Positions 42,121 through 52,560 of a stretch of 64,000 bases of DNA are shown in pieces. The stretch lies in contig JAJHZJ010000335.1 of the NCBI GenBank assembly GCA_023548195.1, positions 7,015,677 to 7,079,676 of the forward strand, given 5' to 3'. Position numbers and translations under genes: made by a program. The notes beneath the pieces were generated by a model, which was given only the letters and a program-made list of their open reading frames with translations, ran no database searches and was not told the origin of the DNA. Within the stretch, counting starts at the first letter, position 1; the number at the start of each line of letters is the position of its first letter. The DNA comes from Bettongia penicillata ogilbyi. Its lineage: Eukaryota > Chordata > Mammalia > Diprotodontia > Potoroidae.

Positions 42121-43089
42121 CCCCCAAAGACATTACCCATTTTGGCCTGTATGCAATCAATCAATACACCAATCAACAAGTATTTATTATTTATTATTAG
42201 CACTCAGTATGTTCCCAGCACTCTCCAAGGTGCTGGCAATGCAAACACAGAGAATAAAACAATGCCTGCTTGCAAGGGGCCGGCTGCAAGGACATATGGA
42301 TATATGGTGTGTATGTATGTATATATGTATAGGTGTGTGTCCAGCACACATAAAAATGAGTAAACACACACACACACATACACACACACACACACAAAGT
42401 AAATAAATATAATGTAGTTTGGGAGAGTCCTAGCAACTGGGGTGAACAGAAAAGGCTTCATGTAGATGATGACACCTCAGCCACATCTTAAAGAAAGAGA
42501 GGGACCTGATGATGCAGAGGTAAGGAGGAAGCAAATTCCATGCGTGGAGGGTGGCCAATGCAAAGGCATGGAGGTGGGAGATGAAGAACAGAGGAAGGTC
42601 ATTTTGGCTGGATCTCAGAGTGTAGGGGAAGGATATAATGTCCAAAGAGTCTGGAAAGATAGGAGGCAGGCTGCATAGGATTGTAAAAGCTAAAAAAACC
42701 CTTTTTTAAGGAAAAAAAAGCTTTTCTATCCTAAAGTCATTAGGAAGCCAATGGAGCTGATTTTGAGTAGAAGAGCAACACTGATCTAACTTGTACTTAG
42801 GAAATCACTTTGTCAGCAATGTGTAGGGAGGGCCAGAATGGGGAGGAATCTGGAGGAAGGGAGAACAATTAGGAGTCAGCCACACAAATCCAACTGAGAG
42901 CTGATGGGGGGCCTAAGTTTAGATGGTAGATATATGATTGTAGAGATGGGATCTGATGTTAGAGAAGAGAAGGTAGAAGTGATAAAGATTTGACAGCTGA
43001 TGAGATGTGTACTTTGGGGGAGAGTGAAGAGTCCAGGATAATTCTGTGGGTCTGGGAGACCAACATGGTAGTGCTGAATGAGAATATAG

Positions 43090-43265
43090 AGCAAGGGTTC
43101 TTAACTTCAGATCCACAAACCCCTAAGGCTCTGTGGATTTGGATAGGAAAAAAAAATATGTCTTTATTTTTACCAGTGTCTAATTGAAAATAGGCATTTT
43201 CTTTAATAATTAATGTAGATAACGAACATTATTTCTGAGAAGAGGTTCCTAGGCTTCACCAGCTT
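43090..43265. mobile_element. Unclassified interspersed repeat, possible DNA transposon relic
   Basis: Begins 'gcaagggttcttaacttcag', the terminal motif type shared with the 38891 and 62718 elements. It then has 'ctgtggatttggataggaaa' and ends near 'gaggttcctaggcttcacca'. It lies inside the L2. Confidence 0.45.
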
Positions 43266-43328
43266 TCCAAGAGGTCTAAACACACACACACACTACTAAA
43301 AACTTCTAGGAAAGGGAGAGACAGTGAC

Positions 43329-43335
43329 AGAGGGG

Positions 43336-43393
<58 letters not shown>

Positions 43394-43435
43394 AGAAGAA
43401 GAAGAAGGAGGAGGAGGAGGAGGAGGGGGAGGGTA
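43329..43435. repeat. (GA)n-(GAA)n-(GGA)n polypurine array
   Basis: About 28 GA units, then GAA and GGA triplets. Confidence 0.97.
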
Positions 43436-43749
43436 TCTAGGAGGAGAAAGTGATCTGTAGTGTCCAGTGTGACTGATGTGTTAGATTTGGAAATTAAGAG
43501 ATCACTGGCAACTTTGGAAGTAATAGTTTTGCAGTTGAATGGTGAGTTCACACAACTTCATGTGAGTGGTTTCAGGTCAGTGATGAGGTCTGAAACTAGA
43601 TTGCAAACAGTTGAGGAATAAATGGGAGGAAAGGGTGTGGAGGCAATCGAATGTGTGCAGATTTTTTCCCAGGAGTTTAAAATGAGAAAGGGCAGAAGGC
43701 TATAGAACAATAGTTTAAAGGAATGGCTGAATTTTGGGTACCACGTTTT

Positions 43750-44205
43750 GGGAAGGCCATTGATAAAATGGAGTATAGAGGAAGGTGGCTAGGATGGTGA
43801 AGGACCTTCGATTCACACACAAGGATCACTTGAAGGGAAATGGGTTGTTTAGCCTGAAGAGAAAGCCCAGGTCCAACAAAATGATTGTCTGTCTCCAGGT
43901 ACTTGAAAGGTGGAAGAGGTTTTAAATATTCTGCTTGTTTCTTGAGGGTAATACAAGGGGCAATGGGTATAGATAGCAGAAAGAGACAGATGTGTGTTGT
44001 GCTACAGGTAGAGAAAAGCTTCCAACAATTCCTAACTCTCCTAGAGTGGAATGGGCAGTCTCTGGATGCAGTGGATTCTTCTTAAAGTGGATGGGTATTT
44101 GTTGGGCAGGTTGTTAGAGTGGATTCTTGTCCAGGTATAGTTTACAACAGCAGCCTCTGAGGTCTCTCCCAATTCTAAATCCTATGATTTAAAACTGCAA
44201 AGAGT
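43750..44205 (+). mobile_element. L3/CR1-type LINE 3' region, sense
   Basis: 'gtggctaggatggtgaagga', 'gggttgtttagcctgaagag', 'gtctccaggtacttgaaagg' and the end 'ctctgaggtctctcccaatt' match the CR1/L3 3' region. Confidence 0.8.
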
Positions 44206-44464
44206 TTTGACTGAAAGTCAGGACACTTGGGTTCTTCCTTCCTTCCAGTTTCTCCATCTAAATAAAGGCTGACATTTTGTATTATACATAGCTCCCAGCT
44301 CTAACACTATATACTCCCAAATCTAAGGGCACTCCTAATTCTGCCTCTAAAAGTGACCTTGGGTATGTTGTTCCCTGCTCTCCGTGCCTCAATTTTCATA
44401 TGAAAGGGTTGAACTAAATGAACTCTGAGGTGCCTGCCGGGTGGGGTGGGAGCATAATGGACCC

Positions 44465-44670
44465 AGTAAGAACCACAGAAGATTATTTAAGGATGAAAGG
44501 CACCTTAGGGATCATCTAGTGCAATTCACTCACTTGACCGAAGAAGAACCGCTACCTAGAGACAGTAACTTCCCCAGGGTCAGACAGGAGCTAAATGTCA
44601 GAGGCAGGATATGACTCTTGACTCCAGAACCAGCCCTCTTTCCACTATAGAAGCTCCCTCACTTTAGTGA
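44465..44670 (-). mobile_element. CORE-SINE, antisense
   Basis: 'aaaggcaccttagggatcat', 'gtaacttccccagggtcaga' and 'ctgactccagaaccagccct'-like head in antisense order. Confidence 0.8.
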
Positions 44671-44769
44671 AATGCTTTGAATCTTCCACCTCCAAGAATT
44701 TGTCCCTATGCAGGGTTTTGGACATGGAGGAGATAATAAAAAGTAAATTGTCTTAAGCAAGGTAATCAG

Positions 44770-45040
44770 GTTTAGAAAGGAGAAAAATACTTTATTGAGA
44801 GATGAGTCAGCAGCAGGAGAAACTCAGGGAGAAGTGGGAACATCCAGAGGCTGATGAATACACAGGCTGAGCTGTGGACCGACCAAGCAGGGCAGAGTAG
44901 AGGGCCTGGGGCAGCTGCTATCCAGCCTGTTTCAGCCCAGTGGGAGTGGGGGAGGGGAAGACGCATGCCTCTCCCAGCCCATGGCTCACCATAGGGCTGT
45001 TGATTTGTTAAGGCAGAAATCCCACAGAGCTTGATTCTGA
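44770..45040 (-). promoter_or_regulatory. mRNA-3'-end-like segment, minus strand
   Basis: On the minus strand, GC-moderate unique sequence runs to 'gctgactcatctctcaataaag' with an AATAAA at 44796-44791 and an AT/CT-rich stretch just after. No genomic A tail follows, so a processed copy is unlikely. The frame 44966-44772 (64 codons) is not recognised. It may be a terminal exon or coincidence. Confidence 0.25.
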
Positions 45041-45256
45041 GCGGTCATAATTATAACTGACAATAGAGCCTTCTATTTCCACTGAGCTTTTCACTTTTTT
45101 TCCAAAGCCTCACAAATATATCATGCCATTTTGATCATTACCAGAGAGGCCCCATGAGGTAGGGTCATTGGGCATTGGGACTCTGACTCTAACAGACCAT
45201 GGTATCTTGGGCAGCTCACATCTCTTTCATCTTGTTTCCTACCTGTGTAAAAAAAA

Positions 45257-45258
<2 letters not shown>

Positions 45259-45294
<36 letters not shown>
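45259..45294. repeat. (GT)n microsatellite
   Basis: About 17 GT units after a short A run. Confidence 0.97.
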
Positions 45295-45296
<2 letters not shown>

Positions 45297-45429
45297 TCCA
45301 AGGCTGCTTCCAGCTCCAAAATCCCATGTTCCTCTCTTTAAAAGTCCTCCTAGTTGCAACATCCTGTTTTTAAGCCCTAATCTCCCTTCCAACTCTATTT
45401 TTTTGGTTCTAAGGTACTTTCCAGTTCAG

Positions 45430-45662
45430 CCATGAGGTGGCACAGTGGATAGAGTACCAGACCTGGAGTCAGGAGGACTATCTTCCTGAGTGCAAATCTG
45501 GCCGCAGACCCTTAGTAGTTGTGTGACCCTGGGCAAGTCACTTAACCCTGTTTGCCTCAATTCCCCATCTGTAAAATGAGCTAAAGAAGGAAATGGCAAA
45601 CCACTCTTGTCTCTCTGCCAAGAAACCCCTAAGTGGGGTCATGAATAGTGAGACACAACTAT
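45430..45662 (+). mobile_element. tRNA/RTE-type SINE, sense
   Basis: 'catgaggtggcacagtggat', 'gtgaccctgggcaagtcact' and tail 'agtgagacacaacta'. Nearly full length. Confidence 0.93.
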
Positions 45663-45681
45663 TTACCCTGCCTTTTTTGAA

Positions 45682-45920
45682 GGTCATCTATTGGCTCAGT
45701 GGACAGAGCTCTAGGGCTAGAGTCAGGAAGACTTGAGTTCAAATCCAGCCTCAGACACTTACTACCTGTATGACCCTGGACAAGTCATCTCATCCTGTTT
45801 GCCTCAGTTTCCTCATCTGTAAAATGAACCGGAGAAGGAAATACCACACTAGTATCTCTATCAAGAAAACCCCAAAAAGAGCCACAAAGAGTTGGATATG
45901 AGTGAAACCCACAATAACAA
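45682..45920 (+). mobile_element. tRNA/RTE-type SINE, sense, tandem neighbour
   Basis: 'ggctcagtggacagagctct', 'gacttgagttcaaatccagc', 'gtttgcctcagtttcctcat' and tail 'gaaacccacaataacaa'. It lies 20 bases behind the previous copy in the same orientation. Confidence 0.93.
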
Positions 45921-46025
45921 TCAGCTCTAACATTCTATATTTTCAGGTCATTTTTGCTCTAATATTCTGTGTTCCATTTTCCAAGATCCCTCTGAGTTGT
46001 AAAGTTCTGTATTTCAGTGTTGTCT

Positions 46026-46580
46026 GTCCTAACAAGGGTTTGTTGAATTAAATTGAAACCCATGACCTCTGTAAACTCTTGAATTTTTATGACTGGATGG
46101 CTAGAAAGGGATCAACAGTGACACAAATATATCCCATCTTTTATAGGCCAGGAAAAAAATGAGACCCAGAGAATAATTGATGAGTAACCCCCTCCCCAAA
46201 TGTACATGGATGAAGGTTATACCTTGTTTTGTTGTAAACAAGAGATACTTCAAATGGACCCAGAATTCTAATGATATGGGAACTCTCACTATGGAAATCC
46301 CTTTCACTAAGGCAGATTGTCAACTTACTGGTTGTAATTGATTGGTTTAGAGGGTTGATTGAGTACTGAGTGATCAGTACTCGAAGGTATTCATCCAGTA
46401 TGGCAGAGGCAGAGCTTGAACCCAAATGTTTCTGATCCCGAGGGCAGCTCTCTACTACACCATGCTGTTTCTCAAGAAATACTTATATAGGCAGAAACTA
46501 ATGGGCAGGAGAAAACATTATTGAGCATCTAGCTCTTAAGGAGCTCTTTTGGTTCCTATTTACGATTGCATACTAAGCAA
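46026..46580 (-). mobile_element. Worn antisense SINE remnants in otherwise unassigned sequence
   Basis: 46390-46470 shows 'gcagagcttgaacccaaatg' and 'ctctactacaccatgctgtt', an antisense SINE head. The minus frame 46425-46141 (94 codons) overlaps and is not recognised. Confidence 0.45.
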
Positions 46581-46584
46581 GAAG

Positions 46585-46765
46585 AATAATGATTTCAAAT
46601 AATACATTTGTATAACACTTTTCACTCATTATTGTATGTTCATGACCCTTCTCCTCCTATGTTCCTGTGGAGAAATAAGACAGGTCTTCCCATTTCCCTC
46701 TCATAGAAAGAGAAACTGAGGCCCAAGATAGTGCCATCTCTATAGTGAGGCTAGAACTATGGAGG
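46585..46765 (-). mobile_element. CORE-SINE, antisense, worn
   Basis: 'ttgtataacacttttcactc' and 'gaaagagaaactgaggccca' in antisense order. Confidence 0.7.
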
Positions 46766-47138
46766 AATGCCCAGAGAGATTGAGGAGTGGTAAGTTGTCT
46801 GGGGTGGTCCAAGAAGATGGGAAAAGGAGTGCTAAGTAAGCTAATTAGGTGATCTAGGTAGGCTGGGGTGGGCTGAGTGCCTTGGGCTCAGACACCAGTG
46901 ATCTGGACTGCTGAAATGTATGAGGAGACTCAGGGACTGGTTTGCTTTTAAAGATCTAGTCTTTTCTTTTTAGGGGTCCAGGTCCCATCACCCCTTCAGA
47001 AATTACAGAATAGAAAAGAGGTCTTCCCAAGATAAGGGATCCTTCCCCAAGGGGTCCTTTTCCAAGATAAGAGCCTTCCTATCCAGGACTTGGGAAGAGA
47101 TACTCCCACTCTCCCCTATAAACTAACATTTGGAGTAC
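46766..47138. other. Unassigned sequence, no gene seen
   Basis: No open frame or repeat is recognised. Confidence 0.5.
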
Positions 47139-47139
47139 T

Positions 47140-47161
47140 GAGGTCATTTCTGGGCACCATA

Positions 47162-47205
<44 letters not shown>

Positions 47206-47380
47206 ACAGTCCCTGGCCTTTGGCTTGTCTTGATTTCTGCCCCCTTCCCATCACAGATAACAAGGTGTCAACATTTTTACACAGTATGAACACATTTTCT
47301 CTGACTAAATCAGAAGGGTAAAATTGATTCTACCTCTGGAGGCTTTTAAAGAGCTAGATCTTCAAGTGCTGACATGGTAG
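47140..47380 (+). mobile_element. CR1/L3 fragment carrying a (GT)n array
   Basis: 'tttggagtactgaggtcatt' and 'tctgggcaccatatt' match CR1/L3 sense sequence, then about 20 GT units (47165-47203). The part after the array is weak. Confidence 0.55.
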
Positions 47381-47984
47381 CCCAGCTCCAGAGTTTTAGT
47401 GAGTCTAAGCCTAGAACACCTTTGTGGAATATGCCCCCTGCAGAGGAGAGGAAAGATTTCTCTCCTCCCCTCCCATTGCCCTCACACATGGTAGCAGAAC
47501 TATTTTCCTTGAAGAGTACACATCACCCAACAAAGATGAAAGAAACTTATGTTCTAGATAGACGCTGAGAAGCAGTACTCAACAAAAAAGAGAACTGGCT
47601 ATAAATTGGAGAGAGCTAACCCAGGTAACTGAGAGTGGACAGAGAGAGAGAGTAAAAGATTCTTCTAATAAAAGCTCTGGACACAGAGGGGAGTTTCCTG
47701 AGGACCATGAGGAGAGAGAGGACATTAAGCCCCTGCAGTTCAACAAGACTGATATTCTTACAGATGCTTAAATGATGCCCAGGTTTCAGAGAAGGGAAGG
47801 TTTTTATAACTTATTATTCTCACTTTGCTACTTTAGCAGCTTTGAAAAAAGTCTATTGGCTGATTGTTAACAGAAGCACTCTGGTGGGGGCTCATGAGCT
47901 AATTGTAGGAGTTTGGATTCACAATGTCCTTTAGAAGCTGGGAGCAGCAGCCACTTTTTTGGGATTCATCCTTCAAGTGCGAGT
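47381..47984. other. Unassigned sequence, no gene seen
   Basis: Purine-rich unique sequence. The plus frame 47374-47568 has no recognisable features. Confidence 0.45.
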
Positions 47985-48270
47985 TTAAAGTGGCCCAGTG
48001 AGGATGCTACATTCAGAAGAACGTTGAGAAGCTGGAGAGCATCCAGAGGACAACCATATGGTATCACACAATATTGTTGGAAGGAATTGAAGGTGTTTAG
48101 CCTCAAGAAAAGATTTGGGCACTGGGCAGAGAGTGTGAGCATGACGGATGCCTTAAAGTGTTTGTAAGGCTATGTAGTAGAACAAAGATTAGTGTGCCTC
48201 CAGTGGCGGGAAATGGAAGCAACATTTGAATGTTGCTAACAGGCAGAATCCAGCTAAATAGAAGAAAACC
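47985..48270 (+). mobile_element. L3/CR1-type LINE, sense
   Basis: 'gagaagctggagagcatcca', 'gaggacaaccatatggtatc' and 'ggtgtttagcctcaagaaaa' match CR1/L3 in order. Confidence 0.8.
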
Positions 48271-48295
48271 TTTTAAATTGTGCTGTCTCAAAATG

Positions 48296-48428
48296 AGATG
48301 GGTCAGAACCAGTCCTTGAATTAGGGGGACATGAGTTCAAATCTCACCTCTGATCCTTACTAGTTGTGTGACCCTGGGCAAGTCACTTAACCCCCATTTC
48401 ACCTCCCTCCTATCATACAACAATAACA
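48296..48428 (+). mobile_element. tRNA/RTE-type SINE, 3' truncated, sense
   Basis: 'gacatgagttcaaatctcac' and 'gtgaccctgggcaagtcact' jump to a tail 'catacaacaataacacc'. Confidence 0.8.
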
Positions 48429-48749
48429 CCACCAAATTGATATGGGCCACATGGAAGGTAGTAAGTAGTTTCCTCCTCAATGGAACTTTTCACTGAAAAA
48501 ATTGTGTGATCCCTTGACATGTACATTACTAAAAGGATTCTCTTTGAGGTGTGTGTTGTACTAGTTGGCCTTTGAGACTCCATCCAATTCTGTGAAACCC
48601 ACCTAGCCAAAGGAATTATACAGTCACTCCAGGCTTATTCTAGCAGCCCATTGAGATTGATGACTCTGCCATTTGGGAAGGAGTACAATGTTACTATAGA
48701 ACTGATCCCCATCTCCAGTCATCTGGTAATTGGGTCCAGTGTTCCCTGT

Positions 48750-48960
48750 CAGTTAGTCAGTGAACATTTATTAAGTGCCTACTATGTGCTAGGCACTGTG
48801 CTAAGTTCCGGAGATACAAAGAAAAGCAAATGACAGTCCATGGTCTTAAGGTGTTCACAATCTACTGGGGGAAGACAAAATACAAAGGAAGCTGAAAATG
48901 GGGGAGGGGATGGAGAGGTACCCAGGATAGTGATATGATGATGTCCAGATAGTGCCTCTG
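48750..48960 (-). mobile_element. L2 3' end, antisense
   Basis: 'aacatttattaagtgcctac', 'gctaggcactgtgctaagtt' and 'cacaatctactgggggaaga'. A clean copy. Confidence 0.9.
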
Positions 48961-49149
48961 GGTGGGTAATGAAGGGACTGACTGAAGCTTCCTCCTTAAA
49001 CGGAGGTTCTGGGGAGGAGAGATCTCTGCCCTCCAAACAATTGCCCTCTCTTGGTAATCTCTTCCACTCCACCAGACTGGAGCGCCATATTGTACTTTCA
49101 GATCTGGGTGATATGCTCCATGGGCAGTTAGGCATTTCCCTGGTCAAGA

Positions 49150-49330
49150 TTGGAAAGTACCTTTAAGGTCATCTAGTCCAAGTCTCTTATTTTTCAGCTG
49201 AGAGTTACAGAGTATAAGTGACTTGCCCAGGGTCACACAATTAGACAGTAGAAGGGCAGGCTTCAAGCTCTAATGCTCTGACTCCACATCACCTGCAATC
49301 AGAACGGCCATTCTGTGGTGCTGCTTCTTC
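49150..49330 (-). mobile_element. CORE-SINE, antisense
   Basis: 'aaggtcatctagtccaagtc', 'gtgacttgcccagggtcaca' and head complement. Confidence 0.85.
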
Positions 49331-49409
49331 AGCCCTCCTTGCTTCTGAGCAGCTCCTTTCCTTAGTGCATGCTGACTGTGTAACTCCCTTCTCTTCCCAT
49401 GGTCTGCTA

Positions 49410-49590
49410 TCCTTAGTCAGTCAGTACACGTTTAGTAAACACTTCTTACGTCCCAGGCGCTATGCTAAGCTCTGGGGACACAGAGAAAGGTAGAAACACA
49501 GTCTCTGTCTTGATCACATTTTAATGGGGGAGTCAAAATGCAAACAACTGAACAAATTGTACAGTGGAAATTGGAGGTAATTTCAGAGAC
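49410..49590 (-). mobile_element. L2 3' end, antisense
   Basis: 'gtttagtaaacacttcttac', 'gcgctatgctaagctctggg' and 'cacattttaatgggggagtc'. Confidence 0.85.
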
Positions 49591-49600
49591 AGGGAAGGAA

Positions 49601-50092
49601 GGAAACATTTATTAAACACTACTATGCACCAGGAACTATACTAAGCACTTTACCAATATTATCTCATTTAATGGAGCAAGTAGATGGTGCAGTGGATAGA
49701 GCACTAGGCTTGGAATCAGGAAGATTCATCTACCTGAGTTCAAATCTGGCCTCAGATATCTTTTACCTGTGGATCCTTGGGCAAGTCACTGTGTCTCAGT
49801 CTCCTCATCTGTAAAAGGAGCTGGAGAAGGAAATGACTAACCACTCCAGTCAAGAAAACCTCAAAAAGGAGAGTTAGACATGACTGAAAACTGGCTGAGC
49901 ATCTCATCTATTCTTTGCAACAACCCCAGGAGAAAGATATTATTATCCCCATTTACAGTTGAGGAAACTGAGGCAAGAAGAGGGTAAGTGACTTGCCCAA
50001 GCTCACATTAAGTGTCTGAGGTCAGATTTGAATTTAGGTCTTCTTGACCCTAGACTTGGTACGTTATCCACCCAATCACCTAGCTGCCTAGG
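49601..50092 (-). mobile_element. CORE-SINE (MIR/Ther1 type), antisense, split by an RTE SINE
   Basis: The tail half ('aaacatttattaaacactac', 'aagcactttaccaatattat') and head half ('acagttgaggaaactgaggc', 'gacttgcccaagctcacatt', 'caatcacctagctgcc') lie either side of the insertion at 49671-49900. Confidence 0.9.
49671..49900 (+). mobile_element. tRNA/RTE-type SINE nested in a CORE-SINE
   Basis: 'gatggtgcagtggatagagc', 'ctgagttcaaatctggcctc' and 'gttagacatgactgaaaact'. Flanked by atctcattta (49661-49670) and atctcatcta (49901-49910), a one-mismatch target duplication. Confidence 0.93.
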
Positions 50093-50504
50093 AATAGTGC
50101 TACAGATCTCATTAGGAAATACCTAGGGTTATAACCGGTTAGTTAATGCATTTTTAGCTCTTTTGTGAATCATGCCCATAGTTCTGCCAGGCTGTCACAT
50201 AGAATGGCCCTGTCAGAATGCTGTAAGACTTCCTGGCCCTTCTCTTTTACTTAGTGGTCTCTAGTCTTCACTCCTGGTGAATTTAGGATGATTTGACCCT
50301 CTCAACTTCTTTGCCACTCAGGGTACAGACAATTGGTACTCCATCCCCACCCATGGTCAGCACTTCTTACTAAGCATTTTTGATGGTGGTGGTGGGTACA
50401 TTTTCCCCCATTTCTACTCTCTATCCTATGACTCTCTATCCTAAAACTTCTCCTCCACTGGCCCTACTCTTTTCCTTATTCCCACTTTCTTATGCTGTCA
50501 CAAT
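50093..50504. other. Unassigned sequence, no gene seen
   Basis: No repeat or gene is recognised. Confidence 0.5.
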
Positions 50505-50885
50505 GGCATTGTAGAGAGAAGATTGAAGTTGGAGTCACAGGATATGGGTTCAAATTCTAGCCTCAAGAAAAAGCAAAAAAAGAAATTTACATGATAACTT
50601 TATATTATCACATAGTTTAAAAGAGCAGCAAGTTATACATAATAGATTTGCAGTTTCAACTACAATCATCTTTCTAAAAATTATATTATGTTATGGAAAT
50701 GCTTGTTTTATTCCATAAATTTAAGATAAATACAAAATTTAAAAAAATCTTTTTTTTTTAGTTCATCACTATATGACCCTGGGCAAATCACCTCAATGCT
50801 CTGAGCCTCAGTTTCCTCTTTTGTCTCATAGGACTATCATGAAACTCTTTGGGAAACTTCTATGTGCTATAGAAATGTGAGCTCT
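50505..50885 (+). mobile_element. CORE-SINE, sense, split by an L1 3' end
   Basis: The head 'gttggagtcacaggatatgg' and 'gttcaaattctagcctcaag' is followed after the L1 by 'actatatgaccctgggcaaa' and 'gagcctcagtttcctctttt'. Confidence 0.85.
50572..50758 (+). mobile_element. 5'-truncated L1 3' end nested in a CORE-SINE
   Basis: AT-rich block closing in 'gaaatgcttgttttattcca' and 'taaatttaagataaatacaa', the marsupial L1 3' terminus, then A and T runs. I could not define target duplications. Confidence 0.65.
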
Positions 50886-51425
50886 TGGTGTTAGTCTCCC
50901 AGAGCCCCCTGAATCACAGCTGGGCCTCCTGGCACCTTCCTTGCCTGTTCTACATAAGAGCTATTCCATGGGGTGGGGTCAGGGCAGCTGGTGCTGTGGC
51001 CTTTGCCAACTAAGGGTTTTACATGCCAGACTCCCTGAGGAGGTGAAATATTCCTCAGGGTGAATTTGTGCATGTCAGGGCTGCAAAGAGGACAAAAGGA
51101 CAAAAAAGGAAATGCCAGGGAGTTGGAAGGTAATTATCCCTGGCTTCTTTGCCTATCAAGTTCAAGTTCAAAGCTAATTGGACAAGGAGCGAACCTTCAG
51201 CTTTGAGAAGCCTTAGATAGGGAGCAGCCACGGGGAGGATCAGGTCTTGAATAGGCTTTAAATAGGGTAGGAGACACAAAGCCTTCTGTCTTCTACCAGC
51301 CTGGCACCGCACCCATCAGCCCATGCCCTCAAGCCCTGCCTAAACCTGATAGCTGGCTGTTGCTTTTTTCCTGCTCCTACCTGCTTCTGCAGTTCAACAG
51401 GAGATTTATTCTTCTCTCAGGCCCT
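50886..51425 (+). promoter_or_regulatory. Repeat-free patch with TATA-box-like motif
   Basis: About 500 bases free of recognisable repeats. TTTAAATAG at 51257-51265 lies in the context of a core promoter, with a pyrimidine-rich, initiator-like 'ttctgtcttctaccagcctg' 25-45 bases downstream. The first ATG downstream gives only a short frame. Candidate only; minus frames 51103-50891 and 51312-51055 have no recognisable features. Confidence 0.22.
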
Positions 51426-51534
51426 GTAGGCTATACATTCCTATGTATTTATTTTTATTTAGCTCATGTATGCTGTATTCCTGAGCTGAAGTATTTAGTG
51501 TTGGAATGAGAATCAGATTCAAAACCAATTTAAT

Positions 51535-51960
51535 ATGTTGTGCAGTGCTAAGAGTGATGGTAAGGTTGGGCAATGGTTTTTGGAATCTGGAGTTTGGGGA
51601 GGATCTGGGCTCAAATCCTTTCACTAATACTGCTTGGACAAGCCATGGTCTCCTGATATGTAAAAAAGAAGGAATTAAACTAGGCAGCCTCCAAGGTCCC
51701 TTCCAATTCTAACTCTTTTGACAACAACCCTTCTTAATTCTAGTGCGTTCCCTCTGTTAATTATTTCCTATTTATCCTATATACCACTTACTTTGTATAT
51801 ACTTATTTGCAAGTTGTCTCCTCCATTAGATTGTAAGGTCCTTGAGGTCAGGGACTGTCGTTAGCTTGTTTCTGTGTTTCCAGCACTTAGTACACAGTAC
51901 CTGGAACATAGTAGGGCTTAATAAATGTTTATTGATCGATTGATTAAACCTATGTTTCTG
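51535..51960 (+). mobile_element. CORE-SINE followed by L2 3' terminus, sense
   Basis: SINE: 'ctgggctcaaatcctttcac', 'gcctccaaggtcccttccaa'. L2 end: 'aaggtccttgaggtcaggga', 'acctggaacatagtagggct' and 'taataaatgtttattgatcg'. Confidence 0.85.
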
Positions 51961-51999
51961 TGAGTTACTATTCATTAGGTCATTACTATCTGCCTTCAG

Positions 52000-52560
52000 G
52001 GAACTTCCACATGACGTGGAGACAGATAAATATATATAAAGTGATTTAAAGGGGAGAAGGCATCGATTAGGAGGTGGCCCCTGAGTTGTGCTTTGGGAAA
52101 GCTAGGGATTCTCTAAAGTGGAGGTGAGGACAGAGAACATTCTGGAGTTGGACCATCTTGCTTGCAGGAGGAATGTTGGTAGACAGGAACAAAGCACAAA
52201 GTGATATGAAATGAGAGGAGCTGAGGACAGTTTTAGATGCCAGGCTGAGGACTTTATGTCTTATCCTACAGGTAATAGTGAGCCACTGAATATTTTTGAT
52301 TAGGAGAGAGATAGGGTCAATCCTATGCTTTAGGAAGATAAATTTGGGAGCTATGTGGAAGATGAACTGGAGAAGGGGTAGACTGGAAGCAAAGAGCCCA
52401 ATTAGGAGGTTGTTACAAAGTTCAGTGAATTCAGTAAGCATTTATTAAATGTCTACCAGACACCAGACACTCGACTAGATGCTATGCTAGGATTATATTA
52501 GCCCAGGCAAGAGATGTATCTAGGTGTAGCTGAGCTAGGGTGATGACTGAGTGGAGAGAA
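52000..52560 (-). mobile_element. L2 3' UTR region, antisense, carrying a second L2/SINE end
   Basis: 'taatagtgagccactgaata', 'aagataaatttgggagctat' and 'gcccaattaggaggttgtta' are antisense L2. At 52425-52490 a second L2-type end ('cagtaagcatttattaaatg') is inserted, after which 'cccaggcaagagatgtatct' continues the first. Confidence 0.72.

Larger units (their letters stand above)
42160..43720 (-). mobile_element. Long L2-type LINE 3' part, antisense
   Basis: The longest L2 copy here. The terminus is at 42160-42260 ('ccagcactctccaaggtgct'), then 3' UTR ('caaaggcatggaggtgggag', 'cattaggaagccaatggagc', 'gaagagtccaggataattct'). After two interruptions come ORF2-region blocks ('aattaagagatcactggcaa', 'tgatgaggtctgaaactaga'). 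It is interrupted by a CA array (42362-42398), an interspersed repeat (43090-43265) and a GA array (43329-43435). Confidence 0.8.
45296..46025. repeat. Second ~30-35-bp SINE-tail-like array, split by two SINEs
   Basis: Units such as 'caaggctgcttccagctcca' (45300), 'ttaaaagtcctcctagttgc' (45339) and 'taatctcccttccaactcta' (45379) precede the SINEs. 'cagctctaacattctatatt' (45922) and 'gtcatttttgctctaatatt' (45949) follow them. Confidence 0.6.
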
